This document shows positions 10,412 to 18,488 of a stretch of DNA of 64,000 nucleotides, piece after piece (the stretch's first letter is position 1; every line of letters begins with the position of its first letter). The translations under genes were made by a program, and so were the position numbers. Origin of the DNA: Thermodesulfovibrio sp. 3462-1 (lineage in GTDB: Bacteria > Nitrospirota > Thermodesulfovibrionia > Thermodesulfovibrionales > Thermodesulfovibrionaceae); NCBI RefSeq assembly GCF_040451425.1, contig NZ_CP144374.1, forward strand, positions 1,032,501 through 1,096,500, in the 5' to 3' direction. The notes under the pieces are model-generated. The model did not search any database and was not told where the DNA came from. It saw nothing but the letters and a program-made list of their open reading frames with translations.

Positions 10412-12597
10412 GATCTTCCAGGTGCCCTGTAGTATTGGTAGTATTTTCTATCAAATATATTGTCCACTGAAAAACTCAGCTTTGCAAACTTTGTAATCTG
10501 ATATGCAATTCTTCCATCAACAACAAAATATGGGTCATAGGAACCATAAACATTGTTTACGCGATCAGAGTTATCATCATTACTGAACCACTTACCAACA
10601 TATCTTCCAACAACCATAGCTGAAAAGCCTGATTTTTCAAATTCTGCTCCTACATTTGCTCTCCATAGAGGTGTATAAGTGAGTCTACACCCTACAGTGC
10701 TTGGATTTGCATTATTTTCTTTAATTTCAGAGTCAGTATAGGTAAAATTACCAAATAATCTAAGCCATTTTTCAAATCTTTGCTCAAATTCAAACTCAAC
10801 TCCGCGGGATTCAGCTTTACCTACATTTACATATTCTTGATAGGTTGATGTAACTGTTTTACGATAAATTAAGTCTTTCATATAGTTTTCAAAATATGTG
10901 AGAGACACCTTTGCACCTTTCCATAGTTTTTGTTCAACTCCAATATCCCATGATGTAACAGTTTCAGGGTCTAATTGAGGATTCCCAGCATAAGTAATTC
11001 CTGTGGATGATGTCCAAGTTCTGTAAAGCTCATATACTGTTGGTGCTCTGAATGCTTTTCCAACTGAGCCACGAAGAGTTGTTGTTTCAAAGGGTTTATA
11101 AACAATGGCAAACTTTGGTGAAAAAGAGGATTTTGATTTTGATGGATACTCCTTTGGATAACCTGCTTTTCCAACATCATTTACATATCCATCATAGGTT
11201 TTCCACCAGTCCTGCCTGAAGCCTATATAAGCAGTGAGATTATTTAAAAGCATTATTTCATCCTGAATAAAAATTGCATATGTTTTATCCTTTCCTTTTG
11301 ACTCATACTTTAAAGTTGTTGTTGAATTTTCATCTCTCCAATCTCTTAAATATTTTTCCTTTGTATTAGCATATCCGTGTCTGAAGGAGCTACCAAATGT
11401 AAGAATTTGATTGTTGAAAATTGGAAGACTAAATTGTAAATCAACCATGTATACTTCTGAAGGAGTATTTGATACATAACCACATTTTGTTGGATCTAAA
11501 CCACATCCTAATCTTGTTGCCTGAGACAATGTTGTTACATACCAGTTTTTTTCTGTATCAAGGTATGAAAGATTTAGCTTCATTAAAAGCTCTTTATAAA
11601 GCTTTGTCTCAAATCCTAAGGAATATGTATTCTGGATTCTGCCTCCTCCGCCAGGAAGAAATGAATTTTCATATATTGTTGTTCTTCCAACTGTATATGT
11701 CCATACAGGATTTCCTGCAGCATTTCTTAAATATGTATGAGGCTCATCATAGTTGTATTCATAACGATTTCTCATAAAACTAAACTTTATTTTAGTATCC
11801 TTTGTAAACTCATACTGAGTTTTAATGGTAATTCCATCATCCCACCAGCGGTTGTCTCCTTTATCGCCTATGATATACGCTGTTTTTCCATCTCTTGTTG
11901 AAGTTATTTCGTATCCTGTAATCCCTGTAGGTGGTTTTGTGTTCTGAACATTCAAATCAGTGGGATATCCATTTGTTCCCTGCCAGCCATAGCTTAAAAA
12001 TATGCTTAATTTATCCCACAGTTTATCACCATAAGAGATATAAACTCTTCTTAAGTCATCCATTGCTTCACCACGGCTCCAGCTTGAGCCATATCCTGAT
12101 TTAAATGTAAACTCCCTTTTTTCAGGCATCTTTGTAATAAAATTTACAACTCCACCCATTGCATATCCACCATAAAGTGATGAAAAAGGACCTTTAACAA
12201 CCTCAACTCTTTCAAGATCCTCTGGATAGTATCCACCCATCCTTACTTCACCAGTATAAGGATTATTTAGAACCATTCCATCCATAAGAATAAGAGTTCT
12301 TTTTTGCTCTGGAATGCCTCTTAAAGTTATAGCTGAAAGAGTATCCATTAGTCCCTTTCCCCTTCTTACAAATACACCGGAAATATCATTTAATGCCTGA
12401 TCAATTGTCTTTGGTGCTTTAAGCTCAATTTTTTCTTTTGTTACAACACTTACAGAAGCTGGTGCTGATTCAACAGGAGTTTCAGTTCTTGTAGCAGTAA
12501 CCACAATCTCCTCAAGTTCTTCCTCCTTTTTCTCAGCAAAAGCAGGTAAAATAAGGCATAAAATAAACATAATGCATATAAGAGTTTGAAAAATCAT
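10381..12597 (-). CDS. TonB-dependent outer-membrane receptor
   Basis: About 738 aa. The start is taken at the ATG at 12597, which follows a good ribosome site (GGAGGGG) and begins the signal peptide MIFQTLICIMFILCLILPAFA; the longer frame upstream runs into the leader. A TonB-box-like EEIVVTATRTE is followed by the plug domain (SVSVVTKEKIE, IDQALNDISGVFVRRG, GPFSSLYGGYAMGG) and a 22-strand-type barrel ending in a C-terminal Phe. It is the first gene of the uptake/chelatase operon. Likely cargo is a metal chelate, heme or corrinoid; the CobN context favours cobalt, nickel or corrinoid. No TonB/ExbBD genes are in the window. Confidence 0.92.
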   Translation of the reverse strand: MIFQTLICIMFILCLILPAFAEKKEEELEEIVVTATRTETPVESAPASVSVVTKEKIELKAPKTIDQALNDISGVFVRRGKGLMDTLSAITLRGIPEQKRTLILMDGMVLNNPYTGEVRMGGYYPEDLERVEVVKGPFSSLYGGYAMGGVVNFITKMPEKREFTFKSGYGSSWSRGEAMDDLRRVYISYGDKLWDKLSIFLSYGWQGTNGYPTDLNVQNTKPPTGITGYEITSTRDGKTAYIIGDKGDNRWWDDGITIKTQYEFTKDTKIKFSFMRNRYEYNYDEPHTYLRNAAGNPVWTYTVGRTTIYENSFLPGGGGRIQNTYSLGFETKLYKELLMKLNLSYLDTEKNWYVTTLSQATRLGCGLDPTKCGYVSNTPSEVYMVDLQFSLPIFNNQILTFGSSFRHGYANTKEKYLRDWRDENSTTTLKYESKGKDKTYAIFIQDEIMLLNNLTAYIGFRQDWWKTYDGYVNDVGKAGYPKEYPSKSKSSFSPKFAIVYKPFETTTLRGSVGKAFRAPTVYELYRTWTSSTGITYAGNPQLDPETVTSWDIGVEQKLWKGAKVSLTYFENYMKDLIYRKTVTSTYQEYVNVGKAESRGVEFEFEQRFEKWLRLFGNFTYTDSEIKENNANPSTVGCRLTYTPLWRANVGAEFEKSGFSAMVVGRYVGKWFSNDDNSDRVNNVYGSYDPYFVVDGRIAYQITKFAKLSFSVDNIFDRKYYQYYRAPGRSWFTELTLKF

Positions 12598-12632
12598 TTT
12601 TACGCCCCTCCTTGAAATTTTTCCAGTATCTG

Positions 12633-12741
12633 CTCCCTTCTTGAGAGGCATAGACTCTTCATGAGCCTGAATTCATAAAAAAGCCGTGCAAGGGATACAT
12701 TCCCTTACACGGCCTTCATGACCAATCTACCCTTCTTGGGT
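12633..12741 (-). promoter_or_regulatory. Structured leader/attenuator of the TonB-chelatase operon
   Basis: Between promoter and gene, the minus-strand transcript can form a series of small hairpins with very similar pentaloops. ACCC-AAGAA-GGGT lies at 12729-12741. GGTC-ATGAA-GGCC lies at 12711-12723. A long terminator hairpin comes next. Then GGCTC-ATGAA-GAGTC lies at 12653-12667 and CTCTC-AAGAA-GGGAG at 12633-12647. The GGCC arm of the second hairpin also begins the terminator stem, so the two are mutually exclusive: a plausible antiterminator switch. The 13-nt block GGTCATGAAGGCC recurs exactly in the leader of the methyltransferase gene at 16062. I do not recognise it as a known riboswitch class. 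Confidence 0.6.
12675..12713 (-). terminator. Intrinsic terminator inside the TonB operon leader
   Basis: Read on the minus strand, GCCGTG and AAGGGA pair with TCCCTT and CACGGC around a 5-nt loop with one internal mismatch, followed at once by six or more T. It lies upstream of the receptor start, so it should abort transcription unless relieved, which suggests attenuation. Confidence 0.8.
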
Positions 12742-12746
12742 TAAAA

Positions 12747-12777
12747 TATTAAAGCAAAAATTTAAAATTCATGTCAA
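12747..12777 (-). promoter_or_regulatory. Predicted sigma70-type promoter of the TonB-chelatase operon
   Basis: On the minus strand a perfect TTGACA (12772-12777) is followed after 18-20 bp by TTTAATAT. Transcription would begin at about the first leader hairpin, giving a leader of roughly 140 nt before the receptor start. Confidence 0.6.
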
Positions 12778-12904
12778 GTTCTATTGTAGAATCCAAATTT
12801 TTCAAGATTTTTTAATATCTCTGTGTAATAACTGTAGAAAGTTAAAATATCATCAATCGGAATTGCAGTTTCAATCGGCATTTTCAGGAATTCGTTGAAG
12901 TTGT

Positions 12905-12940
12905 GAAAAAAGGAGAGCCTCTGGGACGGAAGCTCTCCTT
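12905..12940 (-). terminator. Intrinsic terminator after the PEGA lipoprotein gene
   Basis: On the minus strand GGAGAGC pairs with GCTCTCC around a 13-nt loop and is followed by a run of T. It lies just past the stop of the lipoprotein gene. Confidence 0.8.
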
Positions 12941-12950
12941 AAAAAGCTTT

Positions 12951-13505
12951 TTAAAATTGTATATCCTGCACTTTGCCGTCTTTGTTTACTACAACTTTTA
13001 TTTCCTGCATTCCATTTTTCGTTGTCACTTTGCCGATGTAGTGATAGGTCGTTATGTTATCGTTTTGGCTGATTTTTACTGGCTTGCCCCAGAGGTTTTC
13101 AATCTCAAAAACTGTGGTTTTACCTTTTTCAAAAAGTATTCCTGATTGCTTTTTCTCATCAAGTTTGATATTTACAGGATCAATTGTCATAGCTCCACCT
13201 GAAATGGCATCAATGATAATACCTGGAAGCAACCACAGAATGTTTCCAAAAATTGTAGCGCCAGCATTAAAATGTTTTGAAAGCTCATAGGTTTGCTCAA
13301 AGCCATCCTTTTTAATCGTAATCTTTTCAGCCTTTCTTGACACTGTCATTGTGCATGGAGTTACACAAGACTGTGTCTCAATAATAGCCGTTGCACCAGG
13401 TGGTTCGGTACTGATAGAAAGCTCCTGTTTTGTTCCATGAACAAATGTTCCACAACCTGAAGCTATTAATGTTAATCCAATAAGTCCTGATAAAACTTTT
13501 CTCAT
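12951..13505 (-). CDS. Lipoprotein with PEGA-like and BamE/OmlA-like regions
   Basis: 184 aa. The N-terminus has a lipoprotein signal peptide with lipobox IASGC, so it should be membrane-anchored. The segment LSISTEPPGATAIIETQ followed by CVTPC and IKKDGFEQ is PEGA-like, a domain common in surface lipoproteins. A hydrophobic stretch lies around residues 88-103 (IFGNILWLLPGIIIDA). The C-terminus (GKTTVFEIENLWGKP, TTYHYIGK, VVVNKDGKVQDIQF) resembles the SmpA/OmlA/BamE fold. It is a single gene with its own terminator. No specific role can be assigned. Confidence 0.75.
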   Translation of the reverse strand: MRKVLSGLIGLTLIASGCGTFVHGTKQELSISTEPPGATAIIETQSCVTPCTMTVSRKAEKITIKKDGFEQTYELSKHFNAGATIFGNILWLLPGIIIDAISGGAMTIDPVNIKLDEKKQSGILFEKGKTTVFEIENLWGKPVKISQNDNITTYHYIGKVTTKNGMQEIKVVVNKDGKVQDIQF

Positions 13506-13672
13506 ACCTTGACCTCCTTTTTTTTATTTTTATTTTAACTTCTCAAAGTTAAGGTTTTGATAAAAAACAATATTGCAACAATATTGTAAAAGGGGTTAGG
13601 AATTGAGTATTGAATATGGGGACATGGCAAAGTGTAATATTAAAAAACAAAACTACTAAGGAGGTTCATTGT

Positions 13673-14368
13673 ATGCTACCTTATCAAGTTAAAATCTGTG
13701 GTATTCGTTCAGCACAGGATCTTAAAGTAGTATCTGAAGCAAAACCTGATGCAGTTGGTTTTATTGTAGGTGCAAGACATTATACTCCAGATGAAGTAAG
13801 CCCGAACTTTGTAAGGTTTGCTATTGAGCTACTACCTGAAGAGATAATTCCAGTGATGGTTACACATGTAACAACTGCCAAAGAAGCTCTTGACCTTTTA
13901 GACCAAACTGGTTGTAAGGTAGTACAACTGCATGGGAATATCCCACCAGAAGAAGTTTATCTTCTGATGAAGAAAGCACCTGAATTGACAGTAATAAAAG
14001 CCTTCCATGCCAATAGAGCTGAATCCCTCGTATTAATTTCCCTTTATACGGGTCTGGTAGATGCAATAATCCTTGATACAGCCAGTGATGGCAGAGTAGG
14101 TGGAACTGGAAAAACTCATGACTGGAAAGTAAGTGCCAGGATCTCACAGGGGCTGACTGTTCCGTTGATCCTTGCTGGTGGACTGACTCCTGACAATGTA
14201 GACCTTGCCATAGAGCAGGTAGCCCCACATGCAGTAGATGTAAACACTGGAGTTGAAGATGAAGAAGGTAACAAAGATATAAAGAAAGTAAGAACTTTTA
14301 TAAAGAAAGCTAAACAGGCTCTTGAAAAAATTCAGATAGAGTCAAAGCCAGCTTTGAAATCTTCATAA
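13673..14368 (+). CDS. trpF: Phosphoribosylanthranilate isomerase
   Basis: The start is placed at the ATG at 13673, 8 nt after GGAGG, giving 231 aa; an ATG 66 bp upstream lacks a ribosome site. The N-terminal VKICGI is the TrpF hallmark with the catalytic Cys. QLHGN and LDTASDGRVGGTGKTHDW are the phosphate-binding and catalytic-Asp regions, and LAGGLTPDNV follows. TrpF performs the Amadori rearrangement of phosphoribosylanthranilate to CdRP in tryptophan synthesis. The loop after LDT is close to but not identical with the usual form. No other trp gene is nearby and the gene stands alone with its own terminator, so a specialised or moonlighting role is possible. Confidence 0.88.
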   Translation: MLPYQVKICGIRSAQDLKVVSEAKPDAVGFIVGARHYTPDEVSPNFVRFAIELLPEEIIPVMVTHVTTAKEALDLLDQTGCKVVQLHGNIPPEEVYLLMKKAPELTVIKAFHANRAESLVLISLYTGLVDAIILDTASDGRVGGTGKTHDWKVSARISQGLTVPLILAGGLTPDNVDLAIEQVAPHAVDVNTGVEDEEGNKDIKKVRTFIKKAKQALEKIQIESKPALKSS

Positions 14369-14372
14369 GAAG

Positions 14373-14404
14373 AGCCAGAGCCATGTGCTCTGGCTTATTT
14401 TTTG
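14373..14404 (+). terminator. Intrinsic terminator after trpF
   Basis: AGCCAGAGC pairs with GCTCTGGCT around CATGT, followed by TATTTTTTG. It overlaps the stop codon of the convergent NERD gene. Confidence 0.85.
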
Positions 14405-15105
14405 TTTGCTTCAATTACTCTGCTAATTCTTTCCACAGTTTCATCTTTTAGCTTCTCTGGTAAGTGTTCAAAAAACTGAGGTAGCTCCTCTACTTTAAGA
14501 ATTTTAAACTTAGGGTTATCACTTTCAACAGAAAGCTTTGCATCCTGATTTGTAAAAACTACCAAAGCAGTAATAGGCACTTTTATGCCATAGGATAGAA
14601 GCAATTTCTTTATTTCCATGCTACCTCTTACTACCTGTCTTCCTGGATCTTTTAATGAGCCTTTGTAAGCTGTGCCCCTCTGTCCTATTTTTATATGATT
14701 CCAACCATCTGATGTGTAAGTTATATTTCCTTTGTCGTTTTTAACTTCCATAACAAACACACCTTTAGGGCCTATGACAATGCAGTCAATATCTCCACCA
14801 TTAGGGATCTGATAGCCGTAAAACACAGTGTAGTTATCAGGAAGAATAAGACTCAGAATTCGCCTTAAACGTCGCTCTCCTTGTATTCCCAATTCAAAGG
14901 TAATTTTTTGCCCCGAGACTTCCTGTGCTTGATAAAACAGTATAATTGATATGATAAATCCAGCCAATGTTAAAAAAGGTATCAAAGGAAGAAGTATAAT
15001 GGAAAATACAAGTACTACAGCAGCTCCTAAGTGATACTTGCTACAAGTGTGCTCCAGCTGAGATACTGTTTGCTGGAGGTAAGTTGACATAAAAACTTCC
15101 CTCAT
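14395..15105 (-). CDS. NERD-domain nuclease-related membrane protein
   Basis: 236 aa from the ATG at 15105, which follows GGAGGAGG. An N-terminal hydrophobic region of about 40 residues (probably two membrane segments) precedes a NERD domain. GIQGERRLRRIL, NGGDIDCIVIGPKGVFVMEV and KNDKG form the restriction-endonuclease-like core, with Asp, Glu and Lys in the right order. NERD domains are thought to act on DNA, but the function of most members is unknown. It is a single gene, convergent with trpF. A defence or DNA-processing role is possible but not shown. Confidence 0.8.
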   Translation of the reverse strand: MREVFMSTYLQQTVSQLEHTCSKYHLGAAVVLVFSIILLPLIPFLTLAGFIISIILFYQAQEVSGQKITFELGIQGERRLRRILSLILPDNYTVFYGYQIPNGGDIDCIVIGPKGVFVMEVKNDKGNITYTSDGWNHIKIGQRGTAYKGSLKDPGRQVVRGSMEIKKLLLSYGIKVPITALVVFTNQDAKLSVESDNPKFKILKVEELPQFFEHLPEKLKDETVERISRVIEANKK

Positions 15106-15186
15106 ACAAACCTCCTCCAAGGTATTTTTAAGGAAATATTACTACATTTTAGAGAAAAACCTGCAAGAACTTTTTGCTTTTTTTAT

Positions 15187-15215
15187 TTGACAAAACTTTT
15201 AGATAAGAGTAATAT
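15187..15215 (+). promoter_or_regulatory. Predicted sigma70-type promoter
   Basis: TTGACA, 17-bp spacer, TAATAT, about 45 bp before the ATG of the small membrane-protein gene. It shows that the TTG at 15187 is a -35 box rather than a start codon. Confidence 0.7.
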
Positions 15216-15258
15216 TTTGTATAAAAGATATAAGATCCTAAAAAAGGAGGACTCTTTT

Positions 15259-15826
15259 ATGAACAAAGAGACAGAAAAATACAGAAAGGAAATAGAAAAA
15301 TTAAAAGACACCCCCTACAGTAAAACATTCAAGTTCAAAACAAGCAAACTCAAAAAAAGTGCAAGAACAATAGAAAATAGTTGCAGGGATTAGTATACCT
15401 ATTATAGGTTGTTGTTACACAGTTTATCGTATACTTAAATATGCAGGTACTGATCTTGAATCTGCCAAATGGATTCTTCTTTTTACAGTAACATATTTTT
15501 TATTTCTTTTGCTTTCTGTAATTAAAATCCTCCCTATTGAAAAAGAAGACGTTAAAGAAAAAACAGAAAAAGATAATATTTACAGTTGTTTAGATAATGA
15601 AAAAGATCTTTTTACCCATAAGAAAAACTTAGATTGGGAAGAAGATCTTTTTACTCTTAAAAAGAGCAGTATTGACAGTATTGATAGTGCTTCAACTGTG
15701 CACAGCAATAGATGTTACTATTATGATTACTATTATGGCATTATATATGATTACTGTTATGGCAATACATCAGATACAACTCAATACTTCCCTTCTCATA
15801 ATGATTTTTATCATAATGATTTTTAG
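15259..15826 (+). pseudogene. Small membrane protein gene, apparently split by a +1 frameshift
   Basis: An ATG at 15259 follows AAAGGAGG with good spacing and encodes 44 aa of charged N-terminus (MNKETEKYRKEIEKLKDTPY...), ending at 15393. Within the last codons a second frame opens (from about 15374) and runs to 15826 without any plausible start. It encodes two hydrophobic segments (VAGISIPIIGCCYTVYRIL and WILLFTVTYFLFLLLSVI), an acidic middle and a Tyr-rich tail (CYYYDYYYGIIYDYCYG). Removing one A from the GAAAAT run near 15372 would join both into one protein of about 188 aa. Either a real frameshift, a sequencing error or programmed slippage. Unknown function. Confidence 0.5.
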
Positions 15827-15919
15827 TTAAATGTGTTTTCAATTAATTTGTTAAGGGGGTAGTTTGTTTTATTTTTTCATAAAATTTCAAATAGATTTTC
15901 AATGAAGCAATTCGCTGGA

Positions 15920-15948
15920 TTGACAAAATTATAAAACTCATATAAAAT
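15920..15948 (+). promoter_or_regulatory. Predicted sigma70-type promoter of the methyltransferase gene
   Basis: TTGACA, 17-bp spacer, TAAAAT. Transcription would start near 15955, just before the first leader hairpin (GGTC-TGAA-GACC at 15960-15971). Confidence 0.75.
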
Positions 15949-15954
15949 TAATAA

Positions 15955-16052
15955 ACTTTGGTCTGAAGACCGGTTTAACCTGATTTAGAAAGTAAAAAAA
16001 GTGGTCATGAAGGCCACAGTTTTGGGCAGAAGCCTGAAGCTGTGGCTTTTTT
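15955..16052 (+). promoter_or_regulatory. Structured leader with intrinsic terminator, shared motif with TonB operon leader
   Basis: The leader holds hairpin GGTC-TGAA-GACC (15960-15971), then the exact 13-nt block GGTCATGAAGGCC (16003-16015). The GCC end of that block starts a terminator stem: GCCACAG pairs with CTGTGGC (16040-16046), with a small inner GGGC-AGAA-GCC hairpin, followed by TTTTTT. GGTC can pair with GGCC inside the block, excluding the terminator. The arrangement mirrors the leader upstream of the TonB receptor. Confidence 0.6.
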
Positions 16053-16061
16053 ATTTGGATT

Positions 16062-16754
16062 ATGATAGCAACTGAAATAAAGAAAATCTCATACTGGAAT
16101 GAGTATGTAAGATGGTATAAGCTTTGGCGTGAGCACAACAGTTATCATGAGCCAATAAAAAACTTTATCTTCAAATTTATTCAGCCAAAAATAAAAATCC
16201 TTGATATTGGTGCAGGAGATGGAGTGTTAGCTTTTCCTTTAATAAAAATAGGCAATTATGTAACTGCCCTTGAACCTTCTCAAACTATGCAAGAGTATCT
16301 TTACGAAAACTCATTCAACCATGGAGTTAAACTAAAAATTGAACCGCGAAGGTTTGAAGATTTAGAAAGTAGTGAACTCAGAGAATTTGATCTTGCTTTA
16401 GCCTGTAACAGTCTTCATCTTACTGATTATGGAATTGAAGGCTCAATCGTCAAACTTTTTAGTTCTCAAATAAACAGTGTTTTCCTTGTTACTGAAAAAA
16501 CTTTCAGTATTGATAAGATTAGCTCAAATTATCCTGAGTATTCATTGATTTTCAATCATTCCTATATCTGTGAAAGTTCCTTTGCCTATCACAGTCTTGA
16601 TGAAGCTTTTGAACACTGGCAGTTCAAATACAAAAGAGAGCTTTTCAGCTGGGAAAAAGAAAACTTAATGAAATCACTTTGTTTTGAAAAAGATCATTTC
16701 TGGCTTAAAGACCATGCCTTTGTAAATATATTTTACTGGAGGAGGATAAAATGA
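16062..16754 (+). CDS. Class I SAM-dependent methyltransferase
   Basis: 230 aa. Motif I ILDIGAGDGVLAFPL is near residue 47, an acidic end of strand 2 is at LEPSQTM, and the post-II stretch FDLALACNSLHL is present. The N-terminus SYWNEYVRWYKLWREHNSYH is a distinctive extension. Substrate unknown. Its leader shares a motif and a terminator-switch design with the TonB/CobN operon, so a link to metal-chelate or tetrapyrrole metabolism is a reasonable inference. The only start candidate is the ATG directly after the leader terminator; no strong ribosome site precedes it. Confidence 0.8.
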   Translation: MIATEIKKISYWNEYVRWYKLWREHNSYHEPIKNFIFKFIQPKIKILDIGAGDGVLAFPLIKIGNYVTALEPSQTMQEYLYENSFNHGVKLKIEPRRFEDLESSELREFDLALACNSLHLTDYGIEGSIVKLFSSQINSVFLVTEKTFSIDKISSNYPEYSLIFNHSYICESSFAYHSLDEAFEHWQFKYKRELFSWEKENLMKSLCFEKDHFWLKDHAFVNIFYWRRIK

Positions 16755-16979
16755 GGAGATTGGAAAAGCAGACTCCTTTAGGTACACCAAGCTTTTTACT
16801 TCTATAAAAGTCTTTGAAAATTCATAGTCAATATGTCTTTGTCCTCTTTCAGTTTTAGCATGGGGAGACATTCTTTCTCCAAAAAGACTGTAGGGCTTAA
16901 CCTCCAGATAAATTTTTTCTTCATTGCTTTTAGAGACCCTTACTTCCTTAGAGAATACTTGAAAATCCCTGTTTGTCAA
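16674..16979 (-). pseudogene. Possible gene remnant, minus strand (weak)
   Basis: A minus-strand frame of about 100 codons is open from 16979, where only a TTG start without ribosome site exists, into the 3' end of the methyltransferase gene. The upper part (EEKIYLEVKPYSLFGERM, then TERGQRHIDYEF) looks protein-like, but I recognise no family. The 427-bp stretch 16755-17181 holds nothing else except the cydA promoter and a small AGCCGT/ACGGCT hairpin near 17072-17094. It may be a decayed gene or chance. Confidence 0.2.
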
Positions 16980-17123
16980 TTAAGTATGGAGTAAAACATA
17001 TTTCCCTTCTTTTTACACGCCAAAACAGTAAATGGAAGCTTTTGGTCCAGAGGCAGAAGACTTTTTTGAGTAGCCGTTGATTTTTACGGCTGTATCTGAG
17101 CCACTTTAACTATTAAAAATCTC

Positions 17124-17152
17124 TTGACAAATTTTTTTAAAGTGGATAAAAT
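17124..17152 (+). promoter_or_regulatory. Predicted sigma70-type promoter of cydAB
   Basis: TTGACA, 17-bp spacer, TAAAAT, 30 bp before the cydA start, which has the strong ribosome site AGGAGGGAGG. Confidence 0.8.
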
Positions 17153-17181
17153 TAATCAACAATAAATTTTAGGAGGGAGGT

Positions 17182-18486
17182 ATGGATACAGTTTTATTAA
17201 GTAGGCTTCAGTTTGCCATAACTGCAGGTTTTCATTTTATTTTTGTTCCTCTTACATTAGGACTTTCGGTTCTTACAGCTTACATGGAAAGCAGATATGT
17301 GGCAACAGGAGACAAGGATTATCTGAGAATGGCTAAGTTCTGGGGAAGGCTTTTTTTAATTAATTTTGCCTTAGGAGTTGTTACAGGAATTACTCTTGAG
17401 TTTCAGTTTGGAATGAACTGGGCAGAATACTCCCGTTATGTTGGTGATATTTTTGGTTCACCTCTTGCAATTGAGGCAACTCTGGCATTCTTCCTTGAAT
17501 CAACATTTATTGGCGTGTGGATTTTTGGATGGAACAGAATCTCTCCAAAGCTTCATGCTCTTTCAATATGGCTTGTGGCAGCGGCAACAAACTTGTCTGC
17601 TCTGTGGATTTTGATTGCCAATGGCTGGATGCAACATCCTGTAGGATATGTTTTAAGAAATTCAAGAGCAGAGATGGTTGATTTCTGGGCAGTTGTAACT
17701 AATCCCTATGGAATATTGAAATTCTTTCATACTGTAATGTCAGGCTGGGTCGTAGCAGGATTTTTTGTTCTTGGAATATCAGCATATCATCTTTTGAGGA
17801 AAAATGAAACAGAGTTCTTCAAAAAATCTCTTAAAATAGGAGCCACCTTTGCTCTTATAAGTTCAATTTTAGTTGCTTTTGTTGGACATTTTCATGCCCA
17901 TGAGGTTACTCGCACTCAACCTACGAAGATTGCTGCAATGGAATCTTTATGGGAAACAACTCAAGATGCACCAATGTATTTATTGCTTGTTCCAGATCCT
18001 AAAAATGAGAGGAATTCTATTGAGGCGATCAAAATTCCATCCATGTTAAGCATTCTGGCAGGTCAGAAGGAAATAAAAGGTTTAAAAGAGTTTCCTCCTT
18101 CTGAAAGACCTCCTGTAACTCTTACATTTGTAAGCTTCAGAGTTATGGTGGGGTTAGGTTTTCTTTTTATTCTACTGTCTCTATGGGCATTGATTACATT
18201 TAAAACCATTGAAAACAAGACAGCTCTTTTAAGAATTCTTCTGTGGTCAATTCCTCTTCCTTACATTGCAGCACAGCTTGGATGGATTGTTGCAGAAGTG
18301 GGACGGCAACCCTGGATTGTTTATGGATTGCTTAAAACCGCTAATGCTGTATCAAAGTCAGTTGAGCCTGCTCAGGTAGTGGCTTCTTTAATAGGATTTA
18401 CATTATTTTATGGTGCTCTTGGAATAATTGATATTTACCTTCTTGCAAAATATGCAAGAAAAGGTCCTGAACCGAAGGAGGTGTAA
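17182..18486 (+). CDS. cydA: Cytochrome bd oxidase subunit I, short-Q-loop type
   Basis: 434 aa multi-pass membrane protein. The N-terminus LLSRLQFAITAGFHFIFVPL carries the His ligand region of the first haem, and LEFQFGMNW and FFLESTFIGVWIFGW are CydA hallmarks. The TRTQPTKIAAMESLWET stretch corresponds to the quinol-binding Q-loop motif. It is shorter than the E. coli-type subunit because the C-terminal part of the Q-loop is missing, as in the short-loop subgroup. It oxidises quinol and reduces O2, probably for oxygen protection in an anaerobe. cydB follows after 2 bp. Confidence 0.95.
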   Translation: MDTVLLSRLQFAITAGFHFIFVPLTLGLSVLTAYMESRYVATGDKDYLRMAKFWGRLFLINFALGVVTGITLEFQFGMNWAEYSRYVGDIFGSPLAIEATLAFFLESTFIGVWIFGWNRISPKLHALSIWLVAAATNLSALWILIANGWMQHPVGYVLRNSRAEMVDFWAVVTNPYGILKFFHTVMSGWVVAGFFVLGISAYHLLRKNETEFFKKSLKIGATFALISSILVAFVGHFHAHEVTRTQPTKIAAMESLWETTQDAPMYLLLVPDPKNERNSIEAIKIPSMLSILAGQKEIKGLKEFPPSERPPVTLTFVSFRVMVGLGFLFILLSLWALITFKTIENKTALLRILLWSIPLPYIAAQLGWIVAEVGRQPWIVYGLLKTANAVSKSVEPAQVVASLIGFTLFYGALGIIDIYLLAKYARKGPEPKEV

Positions 18487-18488
18487 TC

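Noticed and set aside
12633-12741. Cobalamin riboswitch before the TonB/CobN operon
   Set aside because: Expected from the gene content, but the leader is too short and the conserved B12-box could not be found on the minus strand.
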